Assembly: GCA_900544725.1 (NCBI GenBank)
Contig: UQWK01000022.1
Span: forward strand, 1-33,137
Direction: 5' to 3'
DNA length: 33,137 bases
From: an uncultured Collinsella sp.
GTDB taxonomy: Bacteria; Actinomycetota; Coriobacteriia; Coriobacteriales; Coriobacteriaceae
This document shows positions 6,843-15,093 of this stretch, piece after piece (position 1 is the stretch's first letter; the number at the start of each line of letters is the position of its first letter). The position numbers and the translations under genes were made by a program. The notes under the pieces were generated by a model. The model made no database searches. It was not told where the DNA came from and saw only the letters and a list, made by a program, of their open reading frames with translations.

Positions 6843-7721
6843 ATGTTTGAGGGAGTCTTCTGCCCCTCCATCACCATCACCGACGATGATGGAAAGATCG
6901 ATTACGAGCTGTGGGGCAGGCACCTGGACCACCTGGCCGACGCGGGCATCAACGGCGTGCTGCTGTTTGGCAGCATCGGCGAGTTCTACAGCGTGAGCCT
7001 CGAGGACAAGAAGTCGGTCATCGACTTTGCCGTCGAGCGGGTCGCCGGCCGCATGAAGGTCTTCGTCGGCGTGGGTGACACCACCTACGACAACGTCCTC
7101 GAACTCACGCGCTATGCCCAGGAGGCCGGTGCCGACGCGGTTCTGGCGGTCTCGCCGTACTACTTCGGGCCCACCGACGACGCTGCCGAAAAGTACTTTG
7201 GTGGCATCGCAGACGCCACCGACCTGCCCGTCGTGCTATACAACTTTCCGGCGCGCACCGGCACCGACCTGTCGCCCGATCTCGTGGCCAGGCTCGCCGC
7301 CGCCCATCCGAATATCTGCGGCATCAAGGACACGGTCGACACCATCAGTCACACGCGCAAGGTCATCCGCGCCGTCCGCAAGGTCAACCCCGAGTTCTCG
7401 GTGCTTTCCGGCTTCGACGAGTACTACCTGGTCAACCGCGCGAGCGGCGGCAACGGCGTTCTGTGTGGCCTCACCAACGTGGAGCCCGAGCTCTTTGTGA
7501 GGCTGCATGGCGCCTACCAGGCAGGCGACTTCGCGACCGCCATCGAGTGCGCCAAGCGCATCTCGTCACTCATGGCCGTCTACGACGCCTGCGATCTGTT
7601 TATTTCCGCCATCAAAGTAGCGGTCAATATAAAGGGTCTTCCAATCTCGACCGCGATCTTTGATCCCGCCATACAGGCCAGTGATGACCAAAAGGCAACA
7701 ATCGAACAGCTCCTGTCATAG
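6843..7721 (+). CDS. DapA/NanA-family aldolase, probable 2-keto-3-deoxy-sugar-acid aldolase
   Basis: The protein has 292 aa, the standard length of class I pyruvate aldolases of the dihydrodipicolinate synthase family. The pyruvate-binding motif appears as GSIGE (43-47). The catalytic Tyr133 lies in LYNFPARTG and the Schiff-base Lys162 in GIKDT. True DapA enzymes have GTTGE, so the altered motif together with the neighbouring dehydratase points to a YagE/KDG-type aldolase that cleaves a 2-keto-3-deoxy acid to pyruvate plus an aldehyde. It is the last gene of the operon, 57 nt after the amidohydrolase gene, and is followed by a strong terminator. Confidence 0.88.
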   Translation: MFEGVFCPSITITDDDGKIDYELWGRHLDHLADAGINGVLLFGSIGEFYSVSLEDKKSVIDFAVERVAGRMKVFVGVGDTTYDNVLELTRYAQEAGADAVLAVSPYYFGPTDDAAEKYFGGIADATDLPVVLYNFPARTGTDLSPDLVARLAAAHPNICGIKDTVDTISHTRKVIRAVRKVNPEFSVLSGFDEYYLVNRASGGNGVLCGLTNVEPELFVRLHGAYQAGDFATAIECAKRISSLMAVYDACDLFISAIKVAVNIKGLPISTAIFDPAIQASDDQKATIEQLLS

Positions 7722-7727
7722 ACTTGT

Positions 7728-7778
7728 ATTTGGATCGATGTGAGATTACCGTCTTCACATCGATCCAAATTTCTTTTT
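7728..7778 (+). terminator. Rho-independent terminator of the sugar-acid operon
   Basis: A perfect 16-bp stem (7728-7743 paired with 7755-7770) closes an 11-nt loop and is followed by a T-rich tail. It begins 7 nt after the aldolase stop codon. Confidence 0.9.
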
Positions 7779-7829
7779 GCTTGTTTAATTTATGAATTTA
7801 TTTCCATAACTTCATAAATATATGGAGAC

Positions 7830-7852
7830 AAGGACCCGTGGGGGTCCTTTTT
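7830..7852 (+). terminator. Second terminator-like hairpin
   Basis: An 8-bp stem AAGGACCC/GGGTCCTT with a 4-nt loop is followed by T residues. It may back up the terminator 50 nt upstream. The 300-nt gap 7722-8022 otherwise contains only AT-rich spacer and, at its right end, the ribosome site of the surface protein. I see no convincing promoter there. Confidence 0.6.
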
Positions 7853-8022
7853 CATTTACTTCTACCTGCGCTTTTATCTGATTGTTGTATTTGAGCTCGA
7901 TTTGTCAGAAATCGGGCAAGCTTTTGGTCAGCTTCCGGTACTTACCCGCATGAACCATGGCGGTAGCCTCATCCCAAGCGCCGCGGCCTCCCCGTGCGGC
8001 GCACGAGGGATAAGGAGCAGCC

Positions 8023-11000
8023 ATGTCCAACGCACCCACGCACTCTGTCCACAGCGCAATCGCAACAGGTCCGCTGCTCCTGCTCCTCTTTTTTCTGATC
8101 GGCTGTCTGGCCCCAGGGGCCGCATTCGCCGTCGACGGGAGTGATGCCCTTAATTTCCGCACCATAAGCGACGGCTGCGGCCCCTTCGGTGTCGGTAAAT
8201 ACGAGGCACAGGACACTTCGATTTCGTACTGCATGAATCAAGACTGCCCCGGCCCCAGCAAGCCGGGAGGGCCATGGCGTACATATAACCAGGGCTGGAC
8301 ATGGCTCGATGACGAATTTGCCGCCGTCGTCTGTCACGGATACCCCTCCAGTACATCCTTTGGGGGCCACAACCTGTCGCCCGATCTCGCCCGTGCCGCC
8401 ACCCAGATTGCCGTGTGGATGCTCAAGGGAACCACGCGCCCCGACGGCACCTATTCGTATACAAATAGCAAGGGAGTTGCCAGGAGTGGTAGGTTTTACG
8501 AAAACGCCGAGGCCGTAGCGGCTGCACGTTGGCTCTACGACAGCGCTAAGTCCGGATCCATTAAGGCGGCCCCACATCGAGCCAGGCGTTATCACGGCCC
8601 GGTCTCGGGCGAGGGTCGACACCAGGACATGCTCTATGTTCTGCCCGCCGTCTCCGTATCTTTCCAAAAACAATCGTCCCAGGCCGACATCACCGCCGGC
8701 AACGACACCTACAGACTCGGTGGCGCAACCTTCGAAATCTTTGAAAGTGCGGGCGATGCACGTGTCGGCACTATCCAGATGGACGAAAACGGGCGTGCAC
8801 AAGCAACACTTTTGCCCAATACGGCATATTACCTGGTCGAAACCAAAGCCCCGGCAGGCTATATCCCTCGAAGCGACCGAATAGCCTTCACCACACAAAA
8901 CAGCGGCGAGCATGTCACTGTCAACGAACAGCCCGGCACCATCACTTTGCGTATTGCAAAAATCGATGCCGCCACGGATGTTGGCGCCCAAGTTGGGGCG
9001 TCGCTTGCGGACGCTGAATTCACCTGCGTCTCGCAATCAACTCCCGGCTGGACTCGCACCCTTACGACCGACGAAAACGGACGGGCGATCCTCAATGACG
9101 TTCCTCTGGGCACCTTTACCGTCTACGAATCGAAAGCGCCCGAGGGCTACCTGATTGCAAACGACTGTTGGAGCTACACCGTCGGTGCTGAGCAACTCGG
9201 AGATACGGGCACCGTTGAGCTCGAAAGCCGTATTCCCAACATCCCCATCGCCTTTGACCTTGAGATCTCGAAGTTTAAGGACCATGGCGATAACGATGAG
9301 TCCGGCCTTGAGCAGCCGGCGGGAGGCGTCGTCTTTGAAGTTGTCAGCAATAGCTCACAACAAGTCGTCGGCACGTTGACCACAAACGTTTACGGCTTTG
9401 CCTCCACCAAAGACCAGCCCGAAGCATGGTTTGGCATAGGCAAGCGACCCGCCGGCGCTCACGGTGCCATTCCCTACGACCGCGCGGGCTACACCGTTCG
9501 CGAGGTTGCAGAAACGGTCCCTGAAGGATTTAAGCAAGCAGGGGAATGGACCATCACAGCAGAGCAGATCGCAGACGGCGCCGAGCTTCAGTACATCGTT
9601 GACAACCATGCCCTATCGACACACCTTCAAATTGTAAAGCGCGATGCTCAGACCGGCGGCACCGTACCACTTGCCGGCTTTACGTTCCAGCTGCTCGATA
9701 GCCACCACGAGCCCATCTCGCAAACATGTTGGTATCCGGCCCACAATGTAATGAACACCTTCACAACCGATACAGCCGGCGCCGTCACGCTGCCCGAATC
9801 ACTTAATCCCGGAACATACTACGTGCACGAGGCATCAGCCAAGGAACCGTATCTGCGCGGAAAAGACCTGGAGATAACGATTCCCGCCGACAGAAATCTG
9901 ACACCGGTCGCCGTCGCCTCGTTCTATGACGACGCCGCAACCGGAAGTATCGAAATCATTAAGACGGATGCTGTAGATGGGCGCACCCTCGCTGGAGCCA
10001 CGTTTGACATCCGCGCCGGCGGCGACATCGTGCGAACCGACGGCAGCATCGTCGCCCTGGATGGCGAAACCGTCGCCACCGTTACAACCGACGAACGGGG
10101 GCATGCGCGAGTCGACCATCTTTCGTTGGGATGCGGTACCGCCACCTACGAGGTCGTCGAAACACAAGCGCCCGAAGGTTATCTGCTCAACCCGACCCCA
10201 CACACTGTGAAGTTGTCGTACGCTGACCAGCAAACGCCCGTGATCGAAGTGCACCTTGACGTTTCCAACGACTACACCAAGCTCGATGTCTCCAAAGTCG
10301 ACGTTACCGGAGGTCAGGAAGTGACAGGCGCCGAGCTTATCCTCTGCGACTCCAATGGCAACGAAATCGATTCTTGGACTTCATCCGGCAAACCGCACCG
10401 CATTGAGCACCTTTCACCCGGCACCTACACCCTGCGCGAAACGATGGCTCCGCGAACCTACGACCTTGCCGAAGAGATAACGTTTGAAGTAAAGGCCACG
10501 GGAGAAGTTCAAACCACGGCCATGAAGGATACCCCTATCGAGATCAGGGGAAGTGTCGATAAACGCCAAGAGATTGCGCAGCCAGTCATAAGCAAACTCG
10601 TTGCCAACGGTGACGGAAAAAACCGAGCCAAAGCACGGACTAATACGCAAGGCGCCTTCTCCTATACCATCGACGCCAAAAATGAGTCGAGCGCCTGGGT
10701 CGACGAGTTGACCATCACCGACGACCTCGAGTGCGCCAAAGATGGCGCAGCGAAACTTGTTGCCGTTGAAACCCCTATTGCGGTCGGTGATCTAAACGGG
10801 CTGTGCAACGTGTGGTATCGAACGTCTCCGGCAGGAACAAGCGATACGGGCAAGCAGGCCAATGCAACACTTAACGACGGGCATCGCAATCCTTGGCTCG
10901 AAACGGAAGAGGTTGCAAAGCTGCTGGGCGACGATGTGCGTCTCGTCGATTACGACGGGTGGCACCTATGGAAAGCAGATATCCCGACGGACAAGTCCGT

Positions 11001-11454
11001 CACGCTCGATACGAAAGAGATTGATCTTACAGACGACGCCGTCATCACGGGCATCCGTTTTGAATACGGTGCGGTAGCCGCCGACTTTACAACCAGAAGC
11101 GAGGCGGGCTCTTGGACCCGGGATGACCTTAAAGACGAACACGACGATCTTGACGATGCCAAGGCGGCCCTTAACTCGGATGCCCGAGGCGCAGTCGTAC
11201 ATATGCAGGCAACGTCGTCCTATACGCCCCAAACCGCACTTGCCAACAACGTGCGCGTCGATCTTTGCCGCAACGGCGGTGGCGATAAACTCGAGGCGCA
11301 TGATGAGGACCGCATCATCCAACGATGCGCCCTGCCTCAGAACCTGCCGGCAACGGGATCTGTTCCCATCGCCGCATGCATCACCGCACTCCTGACCTCG
11401 GGCGTTGCAGCCATATGGTTCGCTCGCCTTAGGTCAGCCACAAAGAGGCACTAG
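8023..11454 (+). CDS. Sortase-anchored thioester-domain adhesin with tandem Cna-B/SpaA-like domains
   Basis: This 1143-aa surface protein starts with a signal peptide (hydrophobic run about 17-31, likely cleavage after Ala36). Residues about 40-205 look like a thioester domain: Cys70 in SYCMNQD and Gln128 in the diagnostic TQIAVW could form an internal Cys-Gln thioester for covalent host or matrix attachment. About six Cna-B/SpaA-type repeats follow from about 207 to 850, each with an early Lys and a Y.V.E..AP.GY-type strand (for example TKAPAGYI, SKAPEGYL, TQAPEGYL) expected to form isopeptide bonds. A less typical beta-rich region about 855-1100 follows. The C-terminus has LPATG (1108-1112), a hydrophobic segment and the basic tail SATKRH, the sortase sorting signal. 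AAGGAG precedes the ATG. No sortase gene is in the window. Confidence 0.9.
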   Translation: MSNAPTHSVHSAIATGPLLLLLFFLIGCLAPGAAFAVDGSDALNFRTISDGCGPFGVGKYEAQDTSISYCMNQDCPGPSKPGGPWRTYNQGWTWLDDEFAAVVCHGYPSSTSFGGHNLSPDLARAATQIAVWMLKGTTRPDGTYSYTNSKGVARSGRFYENAEAVAAARWLYDSAKSGSIKAAPHRARRYHGPVSGEGRHQDMLYVLPAVSVSFQKQSSQADITAGNDTYRLGGATFEIFESAGDARVGTIQMDENGRAQATLLPNTAYYLVETKAPAGYIPRSDRIAFTTQNSGEHVTVNEQPGTITLRIAKIDAATDVGAQVGASLADAEFTCVSQSTPGWTRTLTTDENGRAILNDVPLGTFTVYESKAPEGYLIANDCWSYTVGAEQLGDTGTVELESRIPNIPIAFDLEISKFKDHGDNDESGLEQPAGGVVFEVVSNSSQQVVGTLTTNVYGFASTKDQPEAWFGIGKRPAGAHGAIPYDRAGYTVREVAETVPEGFKQAGEWTITAEQIADGAELQYIVDNHALSTHLQIVKRDAQTGGTVPLAGFTFQLLDSHHEPISQTCWYPAHNVMNTFTTDTAGAVTLPESLNPGTYYVHEASAKEPYLRGKDLEITIPADRNLTPVAVASFYDDAATGSIEIIKTDAVDGRTLAGATFDIRAGGDIVRTDGSIVALDGETVATVTTDERGHARVDHLSLGCGTATYEVVETQAPEGYLLNPTPHTVKLSYADQQTPVIEVHLDVSNDYTKLDVSKVDVTGGQEVTGAELILCDSNGNEIDSWTSSGKPHRIEHLSPGTYTLRETMAPRTYDLAEEITFEVKATGEVQTTAMKDTPIEIRGSVDKRQEIAQPVISKLVANGDGKNRAKARTNTQGAFSYTIDAKNESSAWVDELTITDDLECAKDGAAKLVAVETPIAVGDLNGLCNVWYRTSPAGTSDTGKQANATLNDGHRNPWLETEEVAKLLGDDVRLVDYDGWHLWKADIPTDKSVTLDTKEIDLTDDAVITGIRFEYGAVAADFTTRSEAGSWTRDDLKDEHDDLDDAKAALNSDARGAVVHMQATSSYTPQTALANNVRVDLCRNGGGDKLEAHDEDRIIQRCALPQNLPATGSVPIAACITALLTSGVAAIWFARLRSATKRH

Positions 11455-11461
11455 CACGATG

Positions 11462-11496
11462 AAAAAGCGGGCGGGCCAGTCTCCCGGCTCGCCCGC
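11462..11496 (-). terminator. Terminator of the 11520-14895 minus-strand unit
   Basis: On the minus strand an 11-bp GC-rich stem (11486-11496 with 11467-11477, one mismatch) is followed by five T. It lies between the converging adhesin gene and the small membrane-protein gene. No T-tract follows in the plus direction. Confidence 0.75.
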
Positions 11497-11519
11497 CTTG
11501 GGCATAAACGATGAATCGG

Positions 11520-11738
11520 CTATTCAGCAGATGACGAACCGCCATCAATGGCTGCCTGATCGGACTCGGAAATACCGTCGGCACCCAAACTTTGCTCTTG
11601 CTCCACCTCTTCGTTCATTGTTGTCTCGGGCGTCGAGCCCTTAACGCCAACGACATACGCGGCCCCAAAACCCAATGCGATAGCGATCAGGGTCAAGATC
11701 AAATAGATGGGCCAATGGCGCTTGATGTACGAAAACAC
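11520..11738 (-). CDS. Small single-span membrane protein, unknown function
   Basis: This 72-aa protein has a basic start (MFSYIKRHW), one transmembrane helix at about residues 10-31 and an acidic, Ser/Glu-rich tail predicted to be disordered. The start is GTG at 11738, preceded by AAGGAG at about 6 nt. It lies 22 nt downstream of the M28-like gene on the same strand and shares a terminator with it, so the two are probably co-transcribed and may work together. I do not recognise the family. Confidence 0.7.
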   Translation of the reverse strand: MFSYIKRHWPIYLILTLIAIALGFGAAYVVGVKGSTPETTMNEEVEQEQSLGADGISESDQAAIDGGSSSAE

Positions 11739-11760
11739 GCTGACTCCTTAGCGGGTCTGT

Positions 11761-14700
11761 CTACGAACGACGAATGACCTCGGTCACGACCTCGGACACC
11801 GTAGCGATATTGGTCGGATTGACGTTGTACGGCAGGTCATCCTCGGTGCGAGCGCAGGCAAGGCACGGGCCGTCCACACCGGCGATCGTAAGGGCGCGAC
11901 GGCTCGCCTCGAGCGCTGCGGACGCATCGGTTTTTGCATAGGGCATCTCGAACGCACCGCAATCGACGTGGAACGACTTACACACCTTGCTGACAAGATT
12001 CATGATGCGGCGATCGCCCTTAAACAGCTGCTGCTCGCCCTCGACCGTTACCACCGAAAGCCTGCCGGCACCGATAGACTCGAGGTTGATGAAGAACACG
12101 CCGCGGAGCTTGTCACGATGCGAGGCCAAAAACGCCCTCATGCCGGCGCCGTCGCAATCGGACGCGCCCGTTGCGACGAACCAGATATCGTGGCCGAGCA
12201 GCTCATCGTCGCCCATGGAGGCAACGGTCGAGAGCATATCCTCGGCAGAAGCACCATCAGAGGAGGTGGCACCGCCCTTCCAACCGTCGTCGTCATCCTC
12301 GAAGTTATCCCACGAGCCAATGCCGCGACCAGACTTCTTGGCATCGTAATCGTCTTCGACGCCCAGCCAGTCGCTCATGCTGTCCTGCTCGTTCTTCTTT
12401 TTGCGACCGAACAAGCCACCCAGGCCACGCTTCTGCGGCTTGGCGCCCATCGAAGCAGGAGCCGAGATGGTCTCGAGCGGTTGTGCGCCCGAGGAGATGG
12501 GCATGGGGGTCGCGACCGGTGCCGATGTGGGCTCGGGGCCCTGCGCCGTCGCAAAGGGATCATTTGTCTGTGCCGAAGGATCGGGAAGATCGAACAGCGA
12601 CGTGCGGGACGCGACGTTGGCCTGTTGCATCGAAGGCAGCGACGGATCGGGGACCGAGGCCAGCGGCGACGAAGAGGGCGCAGGCGCGGAGGCCGGATCG
12701 GGGATATTCATTTGCTGGCGCGGAGGCACCTGAGACGAAATCTGCGCCATGAGGGAGTCAACCGTCTCGTCCTGCGTGGGAGCGGCATTGGCCACCGTGG
12801 CACCGGGGTCGCTCGGCGCGGGCATGGTGAAGATCTGCGTAGAATAAGGCCTGGACTCATCCGTCTTGGGAGCCTCGCCAATCGCAGGGGGCTCCTGTTC
12901 CATAACAGGAGCCCCGACCTGCTCGGGTGCGTTGGCCTCAACGGAATCGGCCTCGTCGATAGAATCATCGGCGGCGTCCTGAGCACCATCGGAGATGGGA
13001 AGGGGCTCGGCAATTGCGGTGCCCTGCTTCTCAAACGTCATCGTGGCATCGAATGACATGGTGCCATCGGCCGGCTGCTGCGCCTCAAAGGACGTCGTAG
13101 CCTCGGCAACGTCAGCGGATGTCGGCTGCGGAGCCTCGAAGGACGTCGTGGCGTCGGCGACATCGACAGGCTCCGGCTGCTCGGCCTCGCTCTGCTCGAA
13201 CTCCTGTGCCGCACGCTCACGCTCGGCCTCGGCGGCCTGCTGCTGGGCGATGGCCTCCCGCTCGGCGGCCTCGCGGGCAGCGGCACGCTTTTCCTCAAAG
13301 TCGTCGACGAACTTCCTGCCCTTCGCAAAGGCACCCTTAAAGAAGCTAGAAGCGCTGGCACCAATCGAGGAGAACGCGGAAGCGATATCGGCATGGGGCG
13401 TTGTCGAGGGAAGCTCGGCCGAGAAATCGGTGTCACTCTCATAGGACACGCGCTGCGGATACTCGTCATAGTCTTCGTCGGCGGTCTCGTCTTCAACCTG
13501 TGCCGGAGCGGCAGGTGCCAGAATATCCAGACCGGCTGCAGAATCGAGCGCGGGCTTTGCGTCAGACTCCGCGGCAGCAACAGGGGCAGCGACCGGCTCG
13601 GCGGGAGCAACAGCCGTATTGGCCGCGGGCGCAGGCTCCTGTGCAACGGGAGCAGGCTCCGGCTCAAACGTCGGCTCCTCGCCCTCTTCGTAATCGAGCG
13701 TGCAGGACTCGGGAAGCATGCCGAGCGCACGGATGGCATCCGAACCAAAGCGGATATTGCCGGCGGCATTGCGATAGAGCTTGGGTTTGGGCTCGGCGGC
13801 TTCGACCACCGCGTGCTCCTCCGCCGACTCGGCGGTGGACTTTTCCTCGGTGGACACTTCGGCCTGGGCGGTCTGGCCTTGAGCCTCGGGCGCAATAACG
13901 CCGATCAGCGTCTCGTCGGCAGAGGCACCCTCAAAACCATCGATCTGCCCATCAAAAGCCTCGTCCTGCTCGGGTACATCGTCGGGCGCCACCGGCTGGC
14001 CAAACTCGTCCTCGTCGTAGGAAGGCTCCTCATATTCAATGGTGTTGCCGTAGTCGTTTTGCTGCTGGGCCGCGGCATACTCGGCCGCCGCGCGCGCCAT
14101 TTCCTCGGCGCGACGCTTCTGCTCGCCAAAATAGGTGTCGAATGGAATGTCATCGGGGAACTCGTTTTCGCCCTGATAGGGGGCGACGTTGTCCATGACA
14201 CCGAGCATGGCGGCAACAGAGGACTTGTTGCACACCGCGCCAGACGTGTAGGGAAGCACAAAACGGTTGGAGATGATATTGGCGGCGTTGGCCAGTGCCA
14301 CAAGGGAGGCCAGAATCGCGACAACCCACAGCAGCACCTTGAGCACGCCGGGAAGCGGCAGGATACGCAGGATGGCGACAGCCGCGGGCGCGATCGTGGC
14401 GACAGGCAGGAGCTTGGCGATGAGCGCGCGATACGGAGCGTAGGGCTCGCGAGCAAGGAGCTCGGCGCGGGGGGAATCATAGTGGGCCACCACGACGACC
14501 GGGCGGTTGCGCGGAGACGCAAGCGGGCCCGAGGCCTTGTGATAGGCGATGACATTTTGACTCACTCCGGTCTTTCCCAGGCGCGAAACCACGGGATGCC
14601 CCGTGCGCTCGAGCACGTAGAGCACGGCACCGACAATGGCCAGCAAGGTGCCGACCAAGCCAATGCCGCCGCCGATGCCCATCAGCAAGGCGCCGGCAAA

Positions 14701-14895
14701 CGCCAGGATACCGGTAACGGCAAACGCCAACCTGCTGGGTGCGGGAGCATTAAATTCCTGCACCTCGGGGTCAAAGCCGTGGTTGCGGAAAATCTGAGCG
14801 ATATCCTCGGCAGCCAGGCGCTCTTCTTCACTGCACGCCGGCGTAATGCCGGTGTTCTGCAGCAGGTGGTTAATATAGTTCTGGGTGTTCGCCAT
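11761..14895 (-). CDS. Membrane-associated M28-peptidase-like protein split by a long low-complexity insert
   Basis: I choose the ATG at 14895 (1044 aa) because GGAG precedes it by 5 nt. The frame is open 50 codons further, but that part looks non-coding. Residues about 20-140 and 215-245 resemble the first half of an M28 aminopeptidase fold: AHYDS (138 region) matches the HxD metal site, and GVMDN (235) the bridging Asp. Two hydrophobic regions, about 57-96 and 155-206, suggest membrane helices. From about 260 to 893 runs an acidic Ala/Pro/Glu/Ser-rich insert with a charged helical stretch and Thr-Ser-Phe-Glu repeats. The second half of the fold resumes at 894. There the usual Glu-Glu pair reads SD and no late metal His is obvious, so catalysis is doubtful. 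Confidence 0.7.
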   Translation of the reverse strand: MANTQNYINHLLQNTGITPACSEEERLAAEDIAQIFRNHGFDPEVQEFNAPAPSRLAFAVTGILAFAGALLMGIGGGIGLVGTLLAIVGAVLYVLERTGHPVVSRLGKTGVSQNVIAYHKASGPLASPRNRPVVVVAHYDSPRAELLAREPYAPYRALIAKLLPVATIAPAAVAILRILPLPGVLKVLLWVVAILASLVALANAANIISNRFVLPYTSGAVCNKSSVAAMLGVMDNVAPYQGENEFPDDIPFDTYFGEQKRRAEEMARAAAEYAAAQQQNDYGNTIEYEEPSYDEDEFGQPVAPDDVPEQDEAFDGQIDGFEGASADETLIGVIAPEAQGQTAQAEVSTEEKSTAESAEEHAVVEAAEPKPKLYRNAAGNIRFGSDAIRALGMLPESCTLDYEEGEEPTFEPEPAPVAQEPAPAANTAVAPAEPVAAPVAAAESDAKPALDSAAGLDILAPAAPAQVEDETADEDYDEYPQRVSYESDTDFSAELPSTTPHADIASAFSSIGASASSFFKGAFAKGRKFVDDFEEKRAAAREAAEREAIAQQQAAEAERERAAQEFEQSEAEQPEPVDVADATTSFEAPQPTSADVAEATTSFEAQQPADGTMSFDATMTFEKQGTAIAEPLPISDGAQDAADDSIDEADSVEANAPEQVGAPVMEQEPPAIGEAPKTDESRPYSTQIFTMPAPSDPGATVANAAPTQDETVDSLMAQISSQVPPRQQMNIPDPASAPAPSSSPLASVPDPSLPSMQQANVASRTSLFDLPDPSAQTNDPFATAQGPEPTSAPVATPMPISSGAQPLETISAPASMGAKPQKRGLGGLFGRKKKNEQDSMSDWLGVEDDYDAKKSGRGIGSWDNFEDDDDGWKGGATSSDGASAEDMLSTVASMGDDELLGHDIWFVATGASDCDGAGMRAFLASHRDKLRGVFFINLESIGAGRLSVVTVEGEQQLFKGDRRIMNLVSKVCKSFHVDCGAFEMPYAKTDASAALEASRRALTIAGVDGPCLACARTEDDLPYNVNPTNIATVSEVVTEVIRRS

Positions 14896-14963
14896 GTGCG
14901 CTCCACATCCATAATCCGACAAATAGGCCCAATGCATGCACATTAGAACCGTATATAGTCGAA

Positions 14964-14969
14964 AGTATA
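14964..14969 (-). promoter_or_regulatory. Possible -10 element for the M28-like gene
   Basis: Minus-strand TATACT lies about 70 nt upstream of the chosen start. I find no matching -35 hexamer. The 198-nt divergent gap to the WYL gene shows no other clear signal. Confidence 0.25.
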
Positions 14970-15093
14970 CCCCGAGCGAGCGCAAACGACCGAATTCGGG
15001 GCATCTTAACGCTGCGAGCGGACAAGGATATAGCCTAATCTCCATATCGGACTAAAATCATGGCAACAAACGACCTTCTCATGCGAGGATTCT

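Noticed and set aside
5844..6932. 362-codon minus-strand frame opposite the amidohydrolase gene
   Set aside because: It is a shadow of the real gene on the other strand, rich in D/G/V as expected for antisense of such codons.
13393..14946. 517-codon plus-strand frame across the M28-like gene
   Set aside because: It is a mirror of the coding strand without recognisable domains; the minus-strand protein has membrane helices and M28-like motifs.
14896..15045. Extra 50 N-terminal codons of the M28-like protein
   Set aside because: No ribosome site, unusual composition, and they cover the presumed promoter; the ATG at 14895 has GGAG.
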